Below, one piece after another: positions 10,240-23,500 of a stretch of 64,000 nucleotides of DNA. The DNA lies in NCBI GenBank assembly GCA_958496175.1, contig OY292274.1, forward strand, positions 4,836,001 to 4,900,000. Reading direction: 5' to 3'. A program made the position numbers and the translations under genes. How positions within the stretch are numbered: the stretch's first letter is position 1; each line of letters starts with the position of its first letter. The notes beneath the pieces were generated by a model. It saw nothing but the letters and a program-made list of their open reading frames with translations. It did not search any database and was not told where the DNA came from. This DNA comes from Sisyra terminalis (Eukaryota; Arthropoda; Insecta; Neuroptera; Sisyridae).

Positions 10240-11221
10240 GATGAATAATCTGTCGTTTATCTACATATATAAAATTGTTATGTTGGTTTGTGCAGATTTC
10301 AAAAACTTAAAAAGTTCTGCAACAATTTAGCTCAATTTGCCACGGAATACAACCCACTTCAAATATTGTTTTTATCTTTTTCTTGCGTCAGTAACATACC
10401 TGCGACCACAAGAAAACGGTTTTTTGAAGGGTCAATACTTCATTGTTATGATCGTGCAGTGATTTTTAGAGGTATAGCAAATTTCCGTTCAATATAACAA
10501 GCATAATTACCTTATTCATCTCAAAATAGTATTTGATTTTATACTTTTAATCAAATGTTAAAACTGCAAATTGGACTTGACTCTTTACGATAACGACGAT
10601 TACATAATATAATGTTAACAAATGTTCCTATAAAATTATAATTCCACATTTTTAAAAAAAAAAACACTTTAGGCAACTAATATTACACAACTAATGTCGT
10701 TTGCCCACTTAGATTATACATACATATATATTAGATAATATTCATTATTAACTTATAGGTGGTTTTATATTTTGAATGTTGCAATAACACAAATCAAAAC
10801 AATATATCAGAAATCCGGATTAAAATGTCCTCATCAAAATAATTAAAAGTTGAATTCATTGTTTTATAGGCAAAAAGTAACCACGTATTCTATGGGGTTG
10901 TCTAAGTTAATAAATGTTAATTACGGCAGTTTGGTTACTTTCTATTTTGATATTATTGAAAAATTATATTGATATATTTTATTTTTTAAGTTAATTTAAT
11001 TTTCCTAATAACAATTATTTTCAAATTTCTAAGGGAAGACAAACCGTATACTTTGAAGATGCTTTTATTTTTTGGTGAAACTTTCAGGTTTTAGCACCTT
11101 TTATTTCATCCTAATAAGTGTTGTAGATTTTATACGTGTTGTAAGCAAATAATTCTTTTTAAAGGGTTAAAAAATGAATTTAGATTTCAGTACATATTTT
11201 CTTCTATATTAAAGAAGTAAA

Positions 11222-13025
11222 TTAATTCATATTATAAAAAGTTAACAAGTGCTTCATTATATTTGGATTGTATCCAACTAATTTGGGAACTCCATCATTA
11301 TACGAACAAGACTCATATAAATACTGCACAGGTGTGTCGCTCCATATATTTTTAACGTTATTTGTGTCATTTAAGTCCAGTGTATTTAACTGAAATATTC
11401 CAAAATGAAAAAAGCGACCGTCAGTGTTTACACACTGAACAACGACTGGTTCGGGTAAATTTTTTATGTCTTTCTGTAAAAAAAATAGAAGATTTAGAAA
11501 CAAAAAGCACACTGTTTAGTTTTCTGTTTTTACGCCATAAATTGTAGTAGCATATGAAGCTGTAACGGCAAAAGATTTCATTAGACCACGTCCTAAAATT
11601 TGTTTTTCCGTCACCTCGGTTTCATATAAATTTGAAACTTCTGTTCTATCATAATGCACAAAAACGGTGTGGGGAGTATAAGCTTTATCAGGTACAGCTG
11701 AAAATAATATGTAACTTATAGTAATTACCAAAGTGTATACATTTCAAAATACTTACGATACAAATGTTCAACTTCGTAAATATTTGTCTTCGGGATTGTA
11801 ATTGTGTCTTTTATAGGATAAATATCTGGCAACGAATGGTCATTAACTGACGCATCAAAAACTTGAGGCAATGGAGTCGACGAGGTGAAAAATTTATCAC
11901 CTCGAAGTTGAAATTGAATTAAGTCACCATTTTTTTCAATCGTTGTACAAAATGGGACATTTTCTAATAGAAATCGTCGTTTATGTAAGGCTGCTGTACT
12001 GTTTGTTTCACACAAGTGAATCAAATTCGATGAGAGTAAATTCCTAAGGAAAAAATTTTTCAGTAATAGTTTGAAAACCTTGTTTGCTTATTTAATTTTT
12101 ACATTTTCCTGGCAAACGTTATGCCATATTCACGAGGAAAATTCCATGCGGGCCGTAACGGGTCTTTTACGATAGGTAACTTTTTTTGTTCGGCATCGAA
12201 CAGGTGACATGATAGAATAGTTTTTTTAACATCCTCGTCATTTATTTTTCTAGTTTCATTTGGTTGAAGTGCACTTAAAAATGGTGTTTCAATTTTAACA
12301 GTTTTCAATAAGACTTGGGCTTGTTCTAGTCCTTCCAACAACGCATTTGAATCTCGGAATTGATAACATGGTCGATCATGCCAATTGGGATGAGTTTCAT
12401 CGAATACAATCTCTTTTTCTTTCCATCCAACAACTTTTGTGAAACTAAAATTATAAATTTAATAGTTTTTATGGTAATTGAATTTTGCCAATAAGCTCTA
12501 TTTAGATCCTTGACTATCTTTTTCTAATGGATTGATACATGAAACCGCTTGTACTTTTTTAAACGACTTTAAAAAAACTTGCGGTTATATTTTGACAGAG
12601 AGTTTAGCCTGATATTATACTTTCACTATTAATAACCATTTAATAGAAAAATAAGAGATAAACGTAGAAATCATACAATGAGATCTTGAATACTAACTGA
12701 AATTTTTTTTATTCAAACATTGTAAATTGTACCTACTTAATACTATTTGATACCAACGATCAAAACCCTTTAAATGAATACTTAAGAAGGCTAAGTTTTA
12801 TAAAAATAAAGTGATATAATATCATTAAAGTTTGTAAGCATTTACATACTCAAATCTTTCTTTATTTTCCATGAAAATTTCCTTCGGCTCAACCACTGGA
12901 ACTCCTTTTGCTTTTAATTCAACATCTGCTTTTGTGTCAATTAAAACCCGTTTTCCTTGTACTTGCCAATGCTTTTTAAACATTCGACCAATATGCTGAC
13001 GACATAATACGGTTGTCAATTTCAT
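11222..13025 (-). CDS. mRpL37: Mitochondrial ribosomal protein mL37
   Basis: Five coding exons: 13025-12850, 12444-12103, 12043-11757, 11697-11534 and 11473-11222, giving 406 residues (human MRPL37 has 423). All introns have GT..AG ends and phases close. The N-terminus carries the family's QHIGRMFKKHWQVQGKRV segment. The C-terminal exon carries the most recognisable block, PEPVVVQCVNTDGRFFHFG, followed by FQLNTLDLND. The product is a structural component of the mitochondrial large ribosomal subunit, related to mS30/mL65, and acts in mitochondrial translation. Torsin lies 272 bp upstream on the same strand; no functional link is implied. The exon 1 donor could also be read a few bases downstream, but only GA|GTATGT keeps the frame. 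Confidence 0.93.
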
Positions 13026-13297
13026 TCTAATATCCTAATTTTGCTAATCACTTAAATATTTATAAAAATGTTTTTATTTGCTAGGTTAATTGCGTTAACA
13101 TTACACTGCTTCAAATGTAGGCAACTGAAAAATATTTCTTTAATAGAAGGAATCTACATTATCTACTTCTGTAAATCTTTAAAAAAGTTCAAAAACCTTA
13201 CACCGCTTACTCGTTTTAATAAAAACATTAACTTTAAAAAAGATCGTAAAGAGATTTATTTTGTAATAATGAAGTATAAAATTAAAAATAACATAAA

Positions 13298-15684
13298 TTA
13301 CAATTCATATTTGGGCTGTTTTAACTTGTATTTTATAGTTCCAACTTTTTTATGTATTCTTTTACAACCTGAAGTGGCGAAACGGTTTGATGAATCAAAA
13401 CTAATATATTTCTTTATTTCCCTACAAAAAAAGTATAACTATAGTTATTTAATAAAAATAAAAAAGATCTACTGTACTGTATATTTTCCTCGGTTGCAGG
13501 CACGTTTAACATTGAAAATTCATTAAGAATACAAAGTTCAACATGCTTGTCTTCTAACGGCAGAAATGGAATATAATGATCGATTAAGTCCACTGCAATT
13601 ACGTCAGCTTTTTTTAATCCTCCTAATAAAAAAAACATAGAGAGAAATTAAAATTAATTAAAAAAAAATTAAAACTAGCGAATAATATTTTTAAGTTTAA
13701 ACTCAGATTCGCAACCATTGTTTTACGATGCCATTTGAAATCACCTAAAAATTAATAAAAATTCTTTATTTACGAGTTACTTACCGATAAACAGTGATCA
13801 AAAACTATTTGTTGACAGTTTTTTCTATCAATCATTTAAAAATGGCGGTTAGGCAAATTTTATAGACAAATATGGTTTGCGGAAAATTTAATTACCAAAC
13901 TATTTTTAAAGATATCAGAATAATTCAAAAACCAGTGCGTTCAGAATAAAATAAACTTTATGCATTCATACTTTTAATTTTCCTACTATGAAAGAAAACC
14001 AGTCAAATATTCTTTTATAAAAATTTCGAGAAAAAAAATTTTTTTTAAGACAACAAAATTTTAGGAAGGGATTCACTAATATTTTGTTTTTGTGTTGAAT
14101 AAATTTATTACAATTAAACATACATTAAACGTAGTGATTTCAAATTATTCTGATATCTTTAAAAATCGTTTGGTAATTGAATTTTCCACAGATCACCTTT
14201 TGCATTACAATTCGCTCAACAGTCATTTTAATATGGCTGCCAGGAAAAAACTATAGCTTATTAATGTGTATACTATATATAGAATATATTCCAGTCCAAT
14301 TTATTAAATATGATTTAATATAATAATATATAAAAATCATACCATAAATATAAATTTGAACAGAAGTTCAAACAAAAATATTTGTGACGTATTGCCCAGA
14401 TACGTATTTCGATTGCCAAGCAATAAGTATTCACAGTATAACTGTTCAAAGTCAGCGAAAAAATCTTATTTTGTTTATAGTTTATTAAATTTTTTCAGCT
14501 TTTTGACTGTCTTCCTATAAAGAACTCGTAATTAAAGAATCGGAAAATTAAAAAAATTGGAGCAATATTGCTTGGGTGATTTTAAATGAATTAATCGGAA
14601 AAAAAATTATCATTTTTGCATAGCACAAAGTATCGGTATTGATTTCACCTTCATCAGATACTTGTTTTAAATAGTAACAGTTTATATTATCAAATGGCAG
14701 TTATTAAAAGTAAGAATCTACAAAAGATAAAATTCTTATTGAAATATCGCAGTATGAACAAATATTTTTTTGGTTCATATTTCCTGTTATTTCATTTAGT
14801 TATTAAAGCATATTATTCTTATACCTATATACATTACACACCTTCCTCGTTAAATAATTCTATTCTCATATCATGCTCTAAATCGTACAATTGTAAGTCT
14901 TCACGTTTATAACCGGACGTTAGATATTCATTCAATTTTTTTGCTATCGTATTTCCACCAGCATTCGATAGAAAAATAAAAATGGCATGTCGAAAATCAG
15001 TTTGTTCTAAATATGTATCAAAATCAAAGATTGATTTTAATGAATCAAATACTCCACTGGGAACTTTATCCACTTCATCAAAAATAAATAATGATCTAGG
15101 ACATTTTCGTACTGTTTCTTTTATTTCACTGTACAAATTAGTCTAAAAACAGAAATGCATTAAAATTAATAGCCGACAATAAATGTTTAACTTCAAACTT
15201 TACCTTATAATAATTAACTAATCCTTCTTCAGAGAAGTCTATTTGTCCTGCATAAAACTTGACAAACTTACTGTTGAAACCATTTGCATAGATATTGTGA
15301 ACTATAAACGATGCTATATAGTTTTTTCCAATGCCGGGCCAGCCGAGAAAGGCCATCGTTAGCGGTTTCTTTGGATTTGGTTGGGACAAATGGTCCGTTA
15401 AAGAAGAAATAACTATTTTTGTGGCGATATGTTGGCCAAAAACATGTTTGTCTAATGCTTCTGTTAGATCTAAAAGAAATAGTCATATTATTGCTTGGAA
15501 ATTGACTATATATTTACTTACTTTTTATGTTAGGATCTACACAATATTTACAAGTTTCTATGATAGAACAGGTTGTTTCTTTACTTGGGAACGGTAGCCA
15601 ATTAAATGGTAACAAATACGAACATTTTACTAAATGAATAGCTATTATAAAACACATACATATTATTTTATTAATTAAATTCAT
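13298..15684 (-). CDS. Torsin: Torsin AAA+ ATPase of the endoplasmic reticulum
   Basis: Five coding exons: 15684-15522, 15469-15204, 15142-14842, 13622-13478 and 13421-13298, giving 332 residues, the same length as human torsin-1A. A hydrophobic N-terminal signal (residues about 5-20) precedes a Cys-containing segment. Walker A is GWPGIGKN (97-104), with the torsin-specific Asn in place of Ser/Thr. Walker B is FIFDEVDK (162-169), sensor 1 is in FIFLSNAG (Asn203), and the sensor-2 GCK lies at 310-312. The block HYIPFLPLEDKHVELCI is typical of torsins. Torsins sit in the ER lumen and nuclear envelope and need LAP1/LULL1-type activators. The last intron is only 56 bp; without it about nine residues before the C-terminal helix are lost. 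Intron 3 (13623-14841) holds an inverted repeat and a palindromic repeat remnant. Confidence 0.93.
13879..14190. repeat. Inverted repeat inside torsin intron 3
   Basis: About 50-bp arms (13879-13930 and 14138-14190) with the shared core AAAGATATCAGAATAATT and its inverse. The arms are separated by about 210 bp of AT-rich sequence. Probably a degraded MITE; no target duplication recognised. Confidence 0.6.
14265..14475. mobile_element. Palindromic repeat family B, one-armed copy 1
   Basis: Starts TGTGTATACTATATATAG and continues through the family's GAACAGAAGTTCAAAC and GACGTATTGCCCAGATACG blocks, then jumps to the 3' tail CACAGTATAACTGTTC...GAAAAAATCTTATTTT. It is flanked by a 13-bp near-exact direct repeat (TATAGCTTATTAA at 14252-14264, TATAGTTTATTAA at 14476-14488). 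The second inverted arm present in other copies is missing. Confidence 0.65.
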
Positions 15685-16778
15685 TGTTCAATCAAATTCG
15701 AGAACTTTAATTAAGTATCGTCAAATTGGTACTTTAAAACTATTTAACAATGTATCGTATGTATAATTTATAAAAATTCTATCACACTTCGTTTTATGAA
15801 AATAGTTTTAATCTTAATAGAAAATTAAGTAAACACTAATTTTTGTTTGATAAATTCAATTTTGAACTTTCATCATGACTATAAGGACTATAAGTGTTTT
15901 GTTACAAAAAAGCATGGTCCTTAAACCTCAAGTGATTTTGAAGGTAAAAGACAGTATAAGAGGAAGATGCGGTATAGGAGGTATATACAAATCAGCGGGA
16001 TCGGTGAAAAAAAAAAACAGATTTAGTGGATTCCGTGTTACCAACACAAAAAAGTTAAATACTACGAAATAGGAACCAAAGGAACACAAACAACGCGGCC
16101 ATTTGCTACGTACTGTCAATCTATTCTAATAACATTAACTAGAGGACAATAATTTGTTATTTCTTTATTTAGAGTGCAATTAATACATCAAAACGCTTAT
16201 TTCATCAAATATTAATTATTTAAACCTATTTTTCACCGCAAAAGTTAAAATGTTTTTGTTCCCTTTACATTAGAAAGTACATGTATATGTCAGGCAAAAT
16301 TTTCATAATTTATTTACAATAAGTTTCCTATTAATAGTGAAATCGGTTTTTTTATAATCTGTCGATAATTGTTCTTGTTTTCCGATTTCCAATTACCGTA
16401 ATAGCAATAAATTAAAGGTACTCTTGTACTATCATGTTGGGTTAGGTCACAGAAGTCAAGTGCTTTATGTCAACATTTATTTTCGTATTTTATTCATTTA
16501 TTTAATTATAAGGTTTGTTTTTCGATGTGATTTTCAATAAAATAGTTCTATGACTTATAATTTTTGTGTTTTAGCTGCAACATGACATTCGGAATATTTG
16601 AGTTATTGAAAATTCACAATTACGCTTATGTAGATTTTAAAGTGGTATTTAATTCATGTTTAGTTAGTTTGCAATGATTCAACGATGTTTAACTTGAGTT
16701 CCGCTGTCAGTGTTCGGTAACTAGTTCATTTGATAGTTATAATCTTTGTTATATTTGTGTAAATATTTGTAATTTTAG
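15685..16778. promoter_or_regulatory. Divergent promoter interval between torsin and INO80D-like gene
   Basis: About 1.1 kb separates two genes pointing away from each other, so both promoters and any 5' non-coding exons must lie here. A 65-codon open frame at 15875-16072 (+) has no recognisable family and is not called. The INO80D-like gene needs an upstream exon, because its first recognisable exon starts at an acceptor (AG at 16777-16778). No N-terminal zinc finger of INO80D was found in this interval. No core promoter motif is compelling. Confidence 0.5.
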
Positions 16779-16830
16779 TCATAATGGTGCTGTGTCTAAC
16801 AGTAATCGACTTCTTGGACGTTCTCATCGT

Positions 16831-19800
16831 ATGAATGTGAATTCGAAAGAAGCCTCGGAATCATTATTGAAGTCGAGCTTGAAGTCAAAAGAATCGTCGT
16901 CATTCATTAAAAATACAAAATCAGAAACTTACGATGACCCTTACAACTTTAGTGATTCAGAAAGTCATTTCAGTAGTACGAAAATCAAAAGTTTGAACAG
17001 TTTCACATCCAGTAAAAAACAATATGTATCAAAGCTGCATAATGTTTTACAAAGTTCAAAAAATCTAGATAATGGAAGTGTGAACAGTTTCAGTGGCAAT
17101 CATAGTGTGACGGCCGATAACAAACAAAATGAGAGTTGGAAGACAATGAACAGACTTCAAGCTCAAATAGCTCGAAATAAAGTCATAGTGAAACATAAAA
17201 AAGAAACTCCTGAAGTGAAAGAGAAGCCCAAAGTTGTTGGATTCAAAAGTAAAGTGGCCAACGATGAATCTGATACCAAACCCAGTATTATATTGTTACA
17301 TGAAGAATTGAAAAAAACTGTCCGGCAATTATCACCCGGAAAACCATCGCCAGCCAATTTAAAAGCAAGACGAGCAAATTTAAAGGCTACCCACCATGAA
17401 GTGTTGCAGAGGATACGAAAAGGACCCAAATGGCACGCCCCAAGTCTACATGGAAGTTTACTTGATGTTCTAAGTCTGTCAGATACAGAATCAGATGATG
17501 ATCTCTCTATACCATTAATGTCGTTTGACGAATGGGTACCAGAAGCGGCTGATAATTTTAGAATTGATCGCGAAACACGAATCACACGAACACGAAATAG
17601 ATTATTAAGATCTCTCGCGTTACATAAAAAAGTTGAGAAACAATTACCTCCACCTTGCCAAACTGTTGATTTAGTAACGTCTTTATTCGAGTCTCGAGTT
17701 ACTAATTTACGATATAATTCTTATTGTCCTAACCGCATAAAAACAAGGTATATTACCTGCAATATAAAATTTAAGATATATCCTAAAACATTTTATCTAT
17801 TTTAACAGCTTGACAAAAATACCTGGTTTACTAAAACCAACAGTTTGCAGTTATGAAGCAAATGGAATTAAATGTAAAAGGAATTCATTACCGTGCACCA
17901 ATCACTGTGCTCGACATATAATGCATAATACAGATCAATGTCTTTACGATTATTGTACGGCAAAATTTGCCGACAACACACAATGTTGTATTCCTGTTGT
18001 TGATTTAAACCATGAACTACCTCTGTGTACAGAGCATGCCAGGAAACGAGTAAGTTTTTCTTTTAAAAAATGTAAATTACAGATAGGGAAATAGAAAATA
18101 ATTTTCTCGCCTTTTTATCGTCATCGTTTTATCCTAAGAAAAAAAAAACATAAAAAACGATGAATTTTAGTAATAAGATACTAAAACTAATCTAGAATTA
18201 TCAATGTAACACAAAATTTTATAAATTTTACCGCCATCTCTCCCTAAAAAGAAAACGGGACCCTGTTGTGACGATTTTATCTAATATTTCACTTTTAAAT
18301 AGCAAGATGGCTCTGTAAAATAGATTCCTATAAACATGTTCAAAATAGAGAGAGTTGGATGTAGAGTGTTAGCTAGATTTGCTAGTCCCCTACCTATAAC
18401 AATTGCATCTAGGTACAGCAATTGAAGTATTGATGAGGTCATAGTAATTATTTTGCATAGAGTTCGTAGGACATATAAAACGGTTCAAGTTTCATCATAA
18501 CAATTTGAAATAATCTTTTTTGCCAATATCAAAGTGAAATGTTTAGTTATTATGGGAAGACAAAAAACATGGGTTTAGGCTTTGTTTAAATGCAAAGGTA
18601 GTTTGAATACAATTAGTATTAATAACTTAATCAATTTATGTACGTTTATATAAATAACAATTTAAAATTTTGTCTAGGATAATTACAATCGAATGTGCCA
18701 AGTTGTTAAACCAAAGAAGACCAGAAAGAAAGTAAAACCCTCTGCAATGATTCGACCACAAAAACGAAGTAAAAAACGTAAACGAACGTCTACAAAATTG
18801 TCTGAAAAACATATGGACGCATTAGAGCCCCTTATGCATTCAATGGAGCAAGACACATCTGGTATGTATATAATAAAGAAAAATATTTCAAAAAGTCATA
18901 TTTATTGTTTTATTTTCAGATAATATAGATATTACACTTGGGGAAACATCTTCTGCTTGTGATAGCTCGGATGATTTACCACTAAATTCAATAAATGAAA
19001 ATACTACACTAGCTTCCGAATCACAATTTGGTATGTTTGATTTTTTTTTCTTAAAGATGTTAATACCTCATCGAATTTACATTTTTAACAAGTTTTTGCG
19101 CTAAATCGGAATTTATGTTTCGGTAGAAAATCTAATGAAATTACGTTCATGAATTTCCGTGTAACTTTCTCAAGCTATTAGGCGTTGAAAAATAAATGAA
19201 ATCTTTATTTTATGAATATTTGTTCTTAATGGACTTAGTTTATACTGATTTAAAATTGTTTATATCTAATTTGGTAAAGTGTACAAAAAACTATTGTTTT
19301 AAGAGAAAATTTCCTGGAAACCCATTTTGATTACACTGTCATATATATCAATGAATTTGTTTGTGTATTCTACATTTATGAATACAAATTATTTTCGAAA
19401 ATGCCATATTGGTGGCCTACAATCATATGACGCAATGCCTAAATTTGATAGTCCCCTTGGCATCAAGAATTTTCTTTATTTCTAATGGGTCAATACATTT
19501 ATGATAAACATTGATGGAACTAAAAAATAATATGTTAGTTATCTTTAAAAAACTAAATAATTAAATTAATTTGTAATTTTAAATATAATTTATAGAAATT
19601 ATTTCGAAAGGTTTGCAATGCACTTTATTATTTATTATGACATGTCATAATGCCAATTCTTGATGCCAAGGGGACTATCAAATTTAGGCATTGCGTCATA
19701 TGATTGTAGGCCACCAATATGGCATTTTCGAAAATAATTTGTATTCATAAATGTAGAATACACAAACAAATTCATTGATATATATGACAGTGTAATCAAA

Positions 19801-20535
19801 ATGGGTTTCCAGGAAATTTTCTTTTAAAACAATAGTTTTTTGTACACTTTACCAAATTAGATATAAACAATTTTAAATCAGTATAAACTAAGTCCATTAA
19901 GATTAGATGAAAACGCAATGGAGGATATTAATTAGTTCTTTATTTTGTTAAGTACCCTGATTGTTTATAAATAGTTTGATTTTTACAATGGAAAATATTA
20001 ACATAATAGATGGAGACGATGCTGATGATATGGTGGCTCAAGTGTTGGGTGTGGATGAAGAACTGCCATTGGAGTTGTCGGGACCGGAAGCGTTAGTCAC
20101 GGATTTGAGTAACGTTTTCAATCAAATTCCACCCGATGCTTTTAACGATCTTTTAAATAGTGAGTAAATTTTAGAAATGCATGGAATTATATATTAAATG
20201 TTCGTTTTGTGATTGTTGTAGTTGATCGCAATGGTGTTTATGAGCCGACACGAGAAGAATCTGAAGAACTGGAACGTGCGTTGGAGGCTGTTACACAAGA
20301 TGTGAAATCGCTTGAGAAAATGTCACATGGAATTCTGGGATCACTTTTGGATGAACATGTGCTAGCCGAATCGTTGGCCCAGATGCCCGATGTGTTTCCG
20401 TCGTTAAATGGATTCAATGTAAATGCAAACACAGTGCAGCCTACAAGTGTAGTTCCATCTCTTGATCTCGCTTCACGTTCGTTACACAGTATCGATAATA
20501 CTATATCTGTTCAATCTTCAGCTCACATGTCATAA
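16831..20535 (+). CDS. INO80D: INO80 complex subunit D-like protein
   Basis: Coding exons 16831-17747, 17809-18049, 18678-18861, 18920-19030, 20010-20159 and 20222-20535 give 638 residues if translation starts at the first in-frame Met (16831). Exon 1 itself begins at an acceptor, with coding-compatible frame from 16779, so an upstream coding exon is possible. The C3HC3H zinc-binding region in exon 2 contains CSYEANGIKC, CTNHCARHI, CTAKFADNTQC and PLCTEHARKR, closely like the second such region of human INO80D. A basic tract follows (KKTRKKVKPS, QKRSKKRKRT). The acidic C-terminal EELPLEL region and EESEELERALEAVT also match INO80D. It is a nuclear subunit of the INO80 chromatin remodeller. 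Human INO80D has an additional N-terminal zinc region that is not seen here. The exon 5 acceptor (ATAATAG) has a poor pyrimidine tract and was chosen by phase. Intron 4 carries a 679-bp hairpin element. Confidence 0.85.
19224..19902. mobile_element. Foldback element with 247-bp near-perfect arms in INO80D-like intron 4
   Basis: The left arm 19224-19470 and right arm 19655-19902 are near-identical inverted copies. Outer end is TCTTAATGGACTTAG and the inner ends contain the CCCCTTGGCATCAAGAAT motif. The spacer is about 184 bp of AT-rich sequence. No open frame and no obvious target duplication. High arm identity suggests recent insertion or arm conversion. Confidence 0.85.
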
Positions 20536-23500
20536 ATGTATTTGTGTATTACCTTCTTTCGAATCACTCATTTTTAGGTAGACAACGTTTAATACATGTT
20601 ATAGTTATAATGTGATGTGGTTTATTGAATATTGAACACTTCACAAACGATTCAAACTTTTCGTATTTAAGTCGTAGCAACTTCAATATACTTTCTACTT
20701 TTTGTAAATACATGGACTATATCTAATGAGACTTCCTGCAAAAAAACTTTCTAGTAAAATCGTCAGTTTTATGTATAGAGTGGATGTAATATTTTTTTTA
20801 AGTTTCTATTTTGTAGAATGTATAATTTCATTATTAAAATTGAAACTCGAATAAAACTTGATTACAGCATTTACTTAAACAAAATAATTTTTTTTTGTTG
20901 CATATGTGTATGTTCGAATTGGATTTCTGCTCCGTCCGCTATTTGCATCGAATCTCAAATCTCCAAGATTCATAACATTTTCTGTTGAAATTGCTTTTTT
21001 CCGTTTTTTTTTTCTTCATTTTTTAAGACTGATTAGTATAATGTAGGCAAAGTCTCATAAGAATTTGTTTTCGATGGTCAGTACAACTTGCTATTGGTCA
21101 ATGTTTGTCCCAAAGATAAAAATTTGAACAATTGTATCAAAATGCAAATTACAAAATTAAGTTGTAATACTTATAAACAAAATACATAGAAAGTAACAAA
21201 AAATGATTTTTCATAACTTGGTCAAATAAATTGTGTGAATGATTATTATTTTTATTTAGCCAATCAATCAAATTATAAATTTTAAATGTTTTCGAGATTT
21301 AATGCTTAGATTTTTGATAATTTTTAATTAAATTATTAGAAAATATTTTTTTTAATCGATTTATCAAAAGTTTGTATTATTTAACGCTTAGAAATCATGC
21401 AATTTCGTTCTGCTCATTTGATTTTGACACTATCGTAATAAAAAAGAATTATGTTTTAATTGTAAAATTTCGAATTGCTATTCGTACAATGTACCTTTTA
21501 TTTTAATTTATAAAGTGTAGATAAACTTAGGATTAAGTTCTGGGATAAATTATGAGATAAATGATGCCAATATTCGACAAACTGATTTTGTATACCTTAT
21601 AACCATTTGTAGTTATTTTAAATTACATTTTTAAATATTAAATAGCAGTGTATGAAGTATTCGACGTGAAATTAAATTTTCGATTTTGCGCTAATTTTGT
21701 ACACACTGTATTAGTGTTTTTCTGTGAGTTTTCAAAAATTTTAATCCACCTAGAGAAAAGATACGATTTTCTGAAAAAAATGACTTTTCTATTTGCAAAC
21801 ATTGATAACTCTTTCAAAAATAACTTAATTGGAATATTATTTTTTTTCAACGCAATTTAAAAAAAAAAACAATAATTCAGGTCATATTCATTTCTATTCT
21901 AAGTATTGTATCGAAAAATAATAAAAAAAAAAACTTCCTGATTGAGTTCTGTGCGAAAATTACTTAGCTATTAAAATACAAGAGTAGTCAAATCTTTACG
22001 TGGAATAACTCATACAAGAGGTGCAGAAAAGTCCATTTAACTTAAGACATTTAAATATCTCAAAAATGGTATTTAAATTGCTGATCTTGATAACATATTA
22101 AAGATTTTTCAAGATCAACTGTATATTTCTTTTTAAATAAAAGTATATTTTTATTGCGGAATTGTATTCTACAAAAAAGGCACATAACTGTTGTCCAAAA
22201 CATTATTTTTTATATTCTAAATTTCATAAAAAATAAACACTAACGAAGTCTTATGAAAGATGTTATTCTTGTTATATTTTGGTTTCAAGATATTCATTTA
22301 GTATGGTGATAAACTTCGTTTTTTTTGAAGCTTATGTTATAAGGGAGAAACGAAAACATTGTTTATGTAAATTATTTGAATTTTCTGCTTGTAATAATTA
22401 AATGTATATTTCAATTAAAAACATATAATAATTTTTATTTAAGCTATTTTTGAGATCTCGAGATATCTTAAGTTAAATAAGCCGTTGTTTTTGTATTTAT
22501 TTTTTGAAAATATTTCAAGCCGGTTAAACCGAATTTATTAATTTTTCGTTTCAACAAGTTTCTGTAGCTTTCAATGATACATGTGAAACTTGATTTAATA
22601 TTGAAAAATCTGTATATTTAATATATTTAAAATGATAAAAAGTTAAAAAAAAAAGTATAAAAAAAATCATACCACTTGTTAGATGGCTTAAATATTAAGA
22701 TTTTCATCATTATTTAAGGGTAATATATTTATACTAAGACGAAGCAAATCGAATTTTTCGATAAATAATTTGATTTAGTTTTAATATTTCTTTTAACTAA
22801 AATTCTATGCTCAGGACCATTTGCTTGCGATTTTCGCAAAAGAAAGGATAAAAGTAACACTAATTTAGGATTAAAATTAAAATGATATTAACGAATTTTC
22901 GTTAGTTTTTATTTTTATACATATATGGCATATTTATTCTTTTAGTCAAATTTGTGATTTTTTTTTTCAAAACTACAAAAGTTTACAATTTTATTTTCAA
23001 TATAGTGAAATATATATTGAGTCGTATTTACAAGCGTTCTTATATATTTTTTTAATTTACAAACGTTTCTTTTTTATTTATTTGAATGAAATTGGAAATT
23101 ATCATATGGAGGGCGGAAAAATAAATAACATTATCTTCTTGTATTGTATTAGCATAAAATGTAGTCTTATTTGATGTGTATAAGTGTACGATAGCGACAT
23201 AATAATATCGATTAAAATTTAGTTAAAAATTGTCACATTGTTAAAAGAAAAAAATCGGTGTTAATGCGAAAAAACCAATCGATAAACGACGAGTGTGCTT
23301 TTATAAGTGAAGTAAATGTTTCTATTCAATATATGTATATATTAAATTAAATGATAAGTAAAATCAATTACATAGTTGTTGGCTTTGGGGAAAGAAATTT
23401 TGACAAACAGGGTTGTTGAAAGTGTGAACAAATTAATATCTTCTCGCTCCTATATTTATAAATGGTCAAGAATATAAAATGATCGTAACATGCTTGAAAG

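Larger units (their letters stand above)
4400..11221. other. Gene-free interval packed with transposon remnants
   Basis: No gene is supportable between the brinker-like upstream region and mL37. The interval holds a 225-bp MITE (5305-5529), a deleted hAT element (5958-6428), a 1.4-kb inverted-repeat element (7198-8566), a direct repeat copy (8931-9510), a hAT-like remnant (9591-9839) and a short palindromic retroelement-like repeat (9874-10239). A Helitron-like start may lie near 10260. Remaining sequence is AT-rich without recognisable content. Confidence 0.7.

Noticed and set aside
13068..13526. 152-codon open frame on the plus strand
   Set aside because: It overlaps torsin exons 4-5 in antisense, is Lys/Asn/Phe-rich as expected of AT-rich DNA, and matches nothing; the minus-strand torsin exons explain the sequence.
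15875..16072. 65-codon plus-strand frame between torsin and the INO80D-like gene
   Set aside because: No recognisable domain, biased composition and no splice connection in phase with the next gene.
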